Below are positions 57,942 through 64,000 of a DNA stretch of 64,000 bases, one piece after another (positions within the stretch are counted from its first letter, which is position 1; every line of letters begins with the position of its first letter). Source of the DNA: Hordeum vulgare subsp. vulgare (taxonomy: Eukaryota > Streptophyta > Magnoliopsida > Poales > Poaceae); NCBI RefSeq assembly GCF_904849725.1, contig NC_058523.1:113586189-113650188 (forward strand), given 5' to 3'. A program made the position numbers and the translations under genes. Under the pieces are notes generated by a model. That model did no database searches. It saw only the letters and a program-made list of their open reading frames with translations, and was not told the DNA's origin.

Positions 57942-59189
57942 GTGTGCCCCAAAGGCACATTTTGCACTTAAAATACCATGGGCAGCTATCGGGACCGAAT
58001 ACATGGGACCAAGTATCCAGCTAGACCAAACTATGGTCATTACACGTCTTCGGATAAATTCGGGTACCATTAAAGACCTACTTAACATCAAGCTAAACAC
58101 ACCTCGGCGATCTCTCAAGACCTTCTTTATCAAAGGTCTGTTCGCCCATTATTCCCTCGTGTAAAGGAGTACTTCATGGAGAGCAAAGGTGCATAAGTGC
58201 AGCAGGGTCCCCTGAAGGACATCAAGCCATCCGCAAGAGACCCCATGTAAACCTTTCCTCTATAAATTGATTTTTGTAGTACCCATAACCGTTGCTTGAG
58301 CAAATCCTATTATATGAGTTCATCGGAAATAAGGACAACTCTTTGCGGTCATGGTTATCATTTATATCGTACTGCCTTCTTTACCTCTTTTAAGCTCCTT
58401 CACAATAGCAAACATGTTCAATATGTACCTTCGATGTGATTGTCTAATGGACCTAGAGCTTGGCTATTACACTCGCCCCAAGCATCATTCTGACACCAAC
58501 TTTTATCCTGTGTGTTCGACATCTTGGATATTGCATTATATGCATCGATTCTGAATTATGTCTTGGGTCAAAAGTTGGGTTGACCAACTCCTGTGCTTAC
58601 CCCTTTATGTTCCACTTGTTCAGATAAAAGGGTAAAGGGAGAACCGCTGTAATTGTACTTCTAGCTCGTGTGGTCAAGTACCTCACTGGAGAAGCCGAAA
58701 ACTGACTGTCATAGTAGGTGAGAACTGATATGCGATCCACTGACAAGTATGAAACTACAAACCGATAGAGGCTCACCATGTTATGAAGAAGGTTTAAAGT
58801 TATACAAACCAAGTGATAATGTTTTTTTAACCTCGGTATGTCCGAACATCACAAACTACAAGGGGGCTCGTAACTAGTTCCCGCAGTCAAGCTCCTATGG
58901 TCAAGTGAAAGCAATAAAGCCACATAGTCTGATTGCCTTTTTTCCTTCTACACTATCACTTCCGGGCACCAAGACGTTGGCTAAGGGTAATAGTGTGAAA
59001 GTTGAAAGCATCCCTGATAGCATCTACCAAGGGGGCTGAAGTCGACGACTGGAAACTTTCAAAGTTCAAACGACCGCACATGAGTCAAAATTAAATAAAA
59101 GGACATGGTAAAACATGCAAAAGAAAAAAGAAATATATTGCACAAAGTTTCAATCGTTCAGGCAAGATAGTACTTTCATTCAAAGACTA
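57942..59189 (+). other. E 3' region, noncoding or unrecognised
   Basis: Sequence of E after Angela-2. A frame at 57892-58164 and others are short and unassigned. RT, RNase H and integrase motifs expected here are absent, so the pol core was deleted or never present in this copy. Words near 58190-58260 (AGCAGGGTCCCCTGAAGG) seem typical of the noncoding part of such elements, from memory. Confidence 0.5.
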
Positions 59190-60552
59190 CATCTTTGGAG
59201 CACTAGGTCTCGATCACCCGAGCACCCTCCATTAATTGGGAAAATATAGCTCGGGGCGCGTGTGCTTCTTTCCAAGCGGCGGAGGTGCGGTGACCATTTT
59301 GATGGGCTTCAGCTTTGGCAAGTGCATCATGGCCCTCGCGAATGCCATCCGAGCTCCCTCAATATAGACGTAGTGCTTCAGGACATCAATACGGGGCACA
59401 ACGGCGATTAGTTTCTACACCAGGCCAAAGTAGCTCCTCGACAGCTGCTCTGTAGGCCATTGCCTGATACAGAGATCCTTCATGGCTTGCTCTACCATCT
59501 CATGCAGATCCATTAGTTGTTTAAGCTGATTGGACACAAGGAGGGGCTGTTCACGGCCTTGGAACTGCTCCCAGAACAACCTCAGCTTAGCATCTCCTCC
59601 CTGGGACACATAATTCATTGATGCTTTTGCCACACTCTTGGGGAGGTCCACAAGCATGCGTGGAGAATGCCATACTCGGGTAATCAAGGCGAACTTTTTT
59701 CTACCATAGATGCATTGGAGTAAGTATCGCTTACATCCACAATGTTTTTGATTTGGTGTATCTTCTTCTCATGGCATTGCACCTCCATCCGCACCTCCTT
59801 GAGTGCGGCGGCCCAAGAGGATATCTCGGAACCATGCTCTTTGTTTTGTTGCTGAAGGGCCTAACATTTCGTGAAGGAGTCCTTGAGCTCCTGTTTCACC
59901 TCGGCAACCCTGGCCTCGTGCTTGCCACAGGTCGCCCTCACTGTTAATAGTTCGGCAGCTGCTTGTTTGGTTGTCGCCTTGTCTTCGGCAACCTCTTGCC
60001 TTGCTTTGTATAGCTCGTCCTTGAGCTTCTTGACCTCCACGACAGCAACTACAGTTGTCAAGCAAACAATTCGCACTTAAGAGTACAAATAAGAATACCT
60101 CACTTTGATGAGAAAATTAATGCTAATAGTCCAGTTCGTACTTACCTTGTGCGTCATCAAACCCTTGTTAAGTAGGCCAAGCTCTTCTTCGGAGCTCTTA
60201 AGCTTCCGATTCATTTTTGCCAACTCCACGGAGTTGGAGGCTGCTGTTGAAGACGAGGCCTGCACAAATACGTGTCATACCCCCAAGTTATCAGATTTTT
60301 TGAATCCTGTGCTAAGATTTTTCCTATCATCCCACCACGGTCTTGGGGGCTACGACTCATTTTTTTAAAACAATTTTTTTGTGTTTCGAGCAGGACTTTT
60401 GACTCCTGCAAGGGTTTTATCAAACTCTCGCAAGGCTCGGGGACTACTAAATATGGGAATTTCTTATAAACCCACAAATTACAACTACTTTGTAAAAAAA
60501 GATTGTGAATTACCTTGAAGTATGTCAACAAGCCATCAAAAACCTCCTTCAA
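59190..60552 (-). pseudogene. Antisense ORF of E, coiled-coil protein with candidate introns
   Basis: Read leftward. First MKEVFDGLLTYFK (60552-60514), then GT...AG intron 60513-60260, then ASSSTAASNSVELAKMNRKL with KSSEEELGLLNKGL (60259-60146), then GT...AG intron 60145-60049, then VEVKKLKDELYKARQEVAED and later HEARVAEVKQELKDS (from 60048). After a stop and frameshift comes SPRMLVDLPKSVAKASMNYV, LRLFWEQFQGREQPLL and QWPTEQLSRSYFGLV (59687-59418). A stop at 59415-59417 is followed in frame by YIEGARMAFARAMMHLPKLK. The helices are rich in Lys and Glu. Tat-lineage elements carry such antisense ORFs; their role is unknown. Frames on either side of the second intron are out of phase here. Confidence 0.65.
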
Positions 60553-60927
60553 TCCATTAACAACGGATCAAATATGTTGTAGAATTACACTCCGTAGAGT
60601 GTGGTGTTCATCAGAGATGGAAGAGTCAGTTAGACCCTCCTCCATCATAGCTGGCCACACGGTTTGGGGACACTGTGTTGTGGACGGCTCTAGGTGCGGC
60701 GTTGCAGTTTCACATCTCGGAGAAGCTGGTGCGTATGATTTCAGAGGTTGAGAAGTATCCGGAATCGTCCTTGGAGAACACCTGATTGTCCAGGCTCTCC
60801 CTCTTTGCTTGCCAGGAGAGATTCTTCCTTCTTGTCTTCGACGGCTGAGGTGTTAGCCTCTGTCATGATATCATCACCCCCGGCCTTAGGTTCCGGCTCT
60901 AGGGGTTCTCTCCAGAAACTACCTCCC
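60553..60927 (-). pseudogene. Upstream part of the antisense ORF region
   Basis: A 65-codon frame (60938-60741, minus; its first codons overlap H) is acidic (AGGDDIMTEANTSAVEDKKE) and looks like a disordered linker upstream of the coiled-coil part. The stretch down to 60553 shows stops in all frames. It is cut at 60927 by element H, so the true start is lost. Confidence 0.45.
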
Positions 60928-62450
60928 TGATGACCCACAAGTATAGGGGATCAATCATAGTCCTTTCGATAAGTAAGAGTGTCGTACCCAACGAGGAGCA
61001 GAAGGATCTTACAAGTGGTTTTTAGCAAGGAAATATCTGCAAGCACTGAAATTATCGGTAACAAGTGATTGTGTGGTGAGATGATTCGTAGCGAGCAACA
61101 AGTAACAAAAGTAGCAACGGTGCAGCAAAGTGGCCAATCCCTTTTGTAGCAAGGGACAAGCCTGGACAATGTCTTATAGGAGGAAAAACGCTCCCGAGGA
61201 CACATAGGAATTTTTGTCATGCCAGTTTTCATCATGTTCATATGATTCGCGTTCGTTACTTTGATAGTTTGATATGTGGGTGGACCGGCGCTTGGGTACT
61301 GCCCTTACTTGGACAAGCATCCCACTTATGATTAACCCCTCTTGCAAGCATCCGCAACTACGAAAGAAGAATTAAGACAAAGTCTAACCATATCATTAAA
61401 CTAGTGGATCCAAATCAGCCCCTTACGAAGCAATGCATAAACTAGGGTTTAAGCTTCTGTCACTCTAGCAACCCATCATCTATGTACTACTTCCCAATGC
61501 CTTCCTCTAGGCCCAAATAATGGTGAAGTGTTATGTAGTCGACGTTCACATAACACCACTAGAGGAAAAACAACATACAACACATCAAAATATCGAACGA
61601 ATACCAAACTCACATGACTACTATTAGCATGACTTATCCCATGTCCTCAGGAACAAAAGTAACTACTCACAAAGCATAATAATATTCATGACCAGAGAGG
61701 TAATGAGTAGCATCAAGGATCTGAACATAAACTCTTCCACCAAATAATCCAACTAGCATCAACTACAAAGAGTAATTAACACTACTAGCAACCTTACAAG
61801 TACAAATCGGAGTCGCGAGACGGGGATTGGTTACAAGTGATGAACTAGGGTTTGGAGATGAGATGGTGCTGATGAAGATGTTGATCGTGACGAGTCCCCT
61901 CCGATGAGAGGAGTGTTGGTGATGACGATGGCCACAATTTTCCCCTCCGGAAGGGAAGTTTCCGCGGCAGGATCGTCCTGCCGGAGCTCTAGATTGGTTC
62001 TGCTCAAGTTCCTCCTCGTGGCGGCGGCGAATCCACGAAAAAACTCCTCCTTGATTTTTTTTCCAGACGAAACCCTTCATATAGCAGAAGAGGGGGCCAG
62101 TGGGCCAGAAGGCTGCCCACAAGCCCCCTTGGCGCGTCGTGGGGGGTGGCTGCGCCGTGCAGGCTTGCGGCCACCTCCTGGCGCACCCGTGGTGCTTCTT
62201 CGGCCCAGTATTTTTTATAAATTTGGAAGAAAATCCTCGTTGATTTTTACGGCGTTTGCAGTTGCGCAGAATAGGTATCTCAACGTTGCTCCTCTTTTAG
62301 GCCAGAATTCCAGCTGCCGACATTCTCCCTCTTCATGTAAACCTTGCAAAATAAGAGAGAAAAGGCATAAGTATTGTACCGTGAAGTGAAATAACAACCT
62401 AAGAAGCGATAAATATCAACATGAAAACATGATGCAAAATGGACGTATCA
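60928..62450 (-). repeat. 3' LTR of element H
   Basis: On the minus strand it begins TGATACGTCCATTTTGC at 62450 and ends TTGTGGGTCATCA at 60928, 1523 bp, the same length as the B 3' LTR. Confidence 0.88.
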
Positions 62451-64000
62451 ACTCCCCCAAGCTTAGACCTCGCTTGTCCTCAAGCGAAAGCCTAGCTCAA
62501 TAAATATGTCCACATGTTTAGGGAGAGAGGTGTTGACAAAACAAGATACGAACATGCATGCATCATGATCATGATTAGAACAGCCATACCAACATATAAT
62601 CTCTCATGCTAAAGTGATAATTCCTTCACAAAGTAAAGCATGGACCAAGAACCTTACCGAGAAGTAACAACCGATAGCCTTTAGTCATTGAAGCAATTGC
62701 AATTTATCACAATATCAGAAAGAGTCAAATAAGAGCTTATAAAGCAAATCCACATACTCAATCATTCTTTCGTTCTCTACAATTGCTACAACTCACGTGG
62801 TACTCATGAGATCAAAGTTTCAGATGGACATAGAGAAAGATAGGGGCTTACAATTTTGCCTCCCAACTGCTTACCTCAAGGGTAATGTCAACAATAATAC
62901 TTCATGAATGCTTACCTCCAAGTTGACATATGAATATAGATCTTTCCCTAGCATATGACGTTAGCCAAGATAAAGGCGAAACAAGGAATTGGTGAAGATC
63001 ACCATGAATCTTTCAAGGGTAAAAAGTAAAGGTACAAGATAGGCCCTTCGCAGAGGGAAGTAGAGGTTGTCATGCGCTTTTGAGGTTTAGATGCGTGTCC
63101 TCTTAGTGCGGAGGAACGCCACTTTATATTGCCTCCTGTGATAAAGAACTTTATTATGCAGTCTGTCGCTTTTATGTCTTCCTCATCACAGGTTCGTACA
63201 AAGCTTATTTTCCACACACTAATAGATCATACATATTAGGAAGCAATTTTTATTGCTTGCACCAATGACAACTTACTTGAGGGATCTTATTCAGTCCATA
63301 GGTAGGTATGGTGGACTCTCATGGCAAAACTGGGTGAAGGTTTATGGATGCACAAGTAGTATCTCTACTTAGTGCGGGAGGTTTGGCTAATATGAGGTGG
63401 AAGCAATCGTCACATGCTAAGGTATCTCTAATCATATAACATTGTTCGGAGCCAAGGAAACACAATTCATTATGTTGTCTTCCTTGTCCAACATCTACTT
63501 CTAGGCATGCAATAGTTTAGTGAGTGTTCACAATCATAGATGGTGTCAGAGATGATATATTTATATGTGAACCTCTCCTTCTTTATCACTTCCTATTAAT
63601 TGCAACAATGACCAAGGTCTACGTTTTTCTACCCTCAACAAGTTTCAATCATCATTCCTTTTATATGTGAAGCCATCACTTCCCATAAGATCATTACATG
63701 ATCTTTCATGCTTTTGTGATTTCCTCAATCTCTTGATCAAGGCAACAGGCAAAGCCCTTCAACTAAGACACTCTTTATTATATGGCTCACGAGCTCGAAT
63801 ACATCGGGGGTGACACAAAGCAAAACTCAAGAGTAAAACACTAAGACTTTTAAACTACTAGAGAAAGAGAAAACTGAAAATGAAAACTTAAAACAAGGGT
63901 AAACGCAAAATATGTGATGGTGATACGATACCGGGGCAACTCCCCCAAGCTTGGCACAAGCCCAGGGGATTGCCCATACCCATGCTCAATTGTCTTCCTT
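62451..64000 (-). other. 3' noncoding interior of element H
   Basis: The polypurine tract (AAGCTTGGGGGAGT-type; plus strand ACTCCCCCAAGCTTAG, 62451-62466) adjoins the LTR. A second purine tract occurs at 63941-63957 (ACTCCCCCAAGCTTGG), followed by sequence matching the end of the post-integrase ORF region of B. No coding frame is supported between. Confidence 0.65.

Larger units (their letters stand above)
23977..60927 (+). mobile_element. Tat-lineage gypsy element E (Fatima-like), split by four insertions
   Basis: Pieces 23977-24630, 26260-27060, 38604-38716, 47622-49014 and 57942-60927 join in order into one element. The gag frame continues across D (27061-38598) and across the first Angela element (38717-47621), reading for example LLENSIGSWEDLEEAF and then SDDLSHIARQAGEST. 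Both ends are missing: the left is cut at 23976 and the right abuts element H. RT, RNase H and integrase are not visible in any piece. An antisense ORF occupies the 3' part, as in Tat-lineage elements. Pieces are listed separately. Confidence 0.75.
60928..64000 (-). mobile_element. WHAM-like gypsy element H, 3' part, runs off the window
   Basis: The 3' LTR (60928-62450) and 1.55 kb of 3' noncoding interior are present. The remaining element lies right of the window. The interior matches 15120-16685 of B in reverse orientation, including both purine tracts. A TSD cannot be verified. Confidence 0.8.

Noticed and set aside
58351..58554. 67-aa frame in the E 3' region as a small membrane protein
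   Set aside because: Hydrophobic composition comes from T-rich DNA; there is no conservation evidence in the window.
1..64000. CRISPR arrays, bacterial operons, ribosome-binding sites, rRNA or complete tRNA genes
   Set aside because: No regular direct-repeat/spacer structure and no such genes. Only tRNA-complementary primer-binding sites of retroelements are seen.

Overview
The window looks like intergenic nuclear DNA from a large-genome grass, most likely a Triticeae species (wheat, Aegilops, barley or a relative). No ordinary host gene is supported. Almost every base belongs to LTR retrotransposons nested inside one another, plus a CACTA-like DNA transposon region and a small MITE-like element. 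Family names (BARE1/WIS/Angela, WHAM-like, Sabrina-like, Fatima-like) come from recognising typical sequences and proteins. They were not checked against a database. Boundaries rest on TG...CA ends, paired LTRs and target-site duplications (TSDs) read directly from the sequence.

Left part (1-18208): a decayed Athila-lineage Ty3/gypsy element (WHAM-like, here B) lies on the + strand. Its 5' LTR is broken by a copia-type element, of which only the 3' LTR (106-1521) is in the window, and by a complete non-autonomous Sabrina-like element (C, 1594-8584, TSD GTGGT). B carries gag, protease, RT/RNase H, integrase and a post-integrase ORF, all full of stops, and ends with a 3' LTR at 16686-18208. B sits in a CACTA-like region (18209-21403) that holds two decayed gene-like fragments, one resembling a plant B3-like domain. 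A diverged Angela-related LTR (21404-22445) and a 3'-truncated WHAM-like LTR (22526-23976) follow.

Right part (23977-60927): one old Tat-lineage gypsy element (E, Fatima-like) is split by four large insertions. Its gag frame can be followed piece by piece: 23977-24630, then 26260-27060, 38604-38716 and 47622-48830. The insertions are a solo LTR (24631-26254), a Sabrina-like element (D, 27061-38598), and two complete BARE1/Angela copia elements in opposite orientation (38717-47621 minus, TSD CCGAC; 49015-57936 plus, TSD AAAAT). D itself holds a 179-bp MITE-like insertion, which in turn holds a 4.1-kb solo LTR (31268-35409, TSD TTTTG). E lacks a visible RT/RNase H/integrase core and ends with an antisense coiled-coil ORF that has candidate introns. 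A minus-strand WHAM-like element (H, from 60928) interrupts or truncates E and runs off the window end.

No element is fully coding-competent. The two Angela copies are closest: one has four in-frame stops and no frameshift; the other has two stops and one single-base deletion. The observations most worth a second look are a set of extra primer-binding-site copies captured inside the LTR ends of C, a hairpin and a tandem motif conserved between C and D outside their ORFs, a duplicated RT active-site/thumb segment in B, and the antisense ORF of E.
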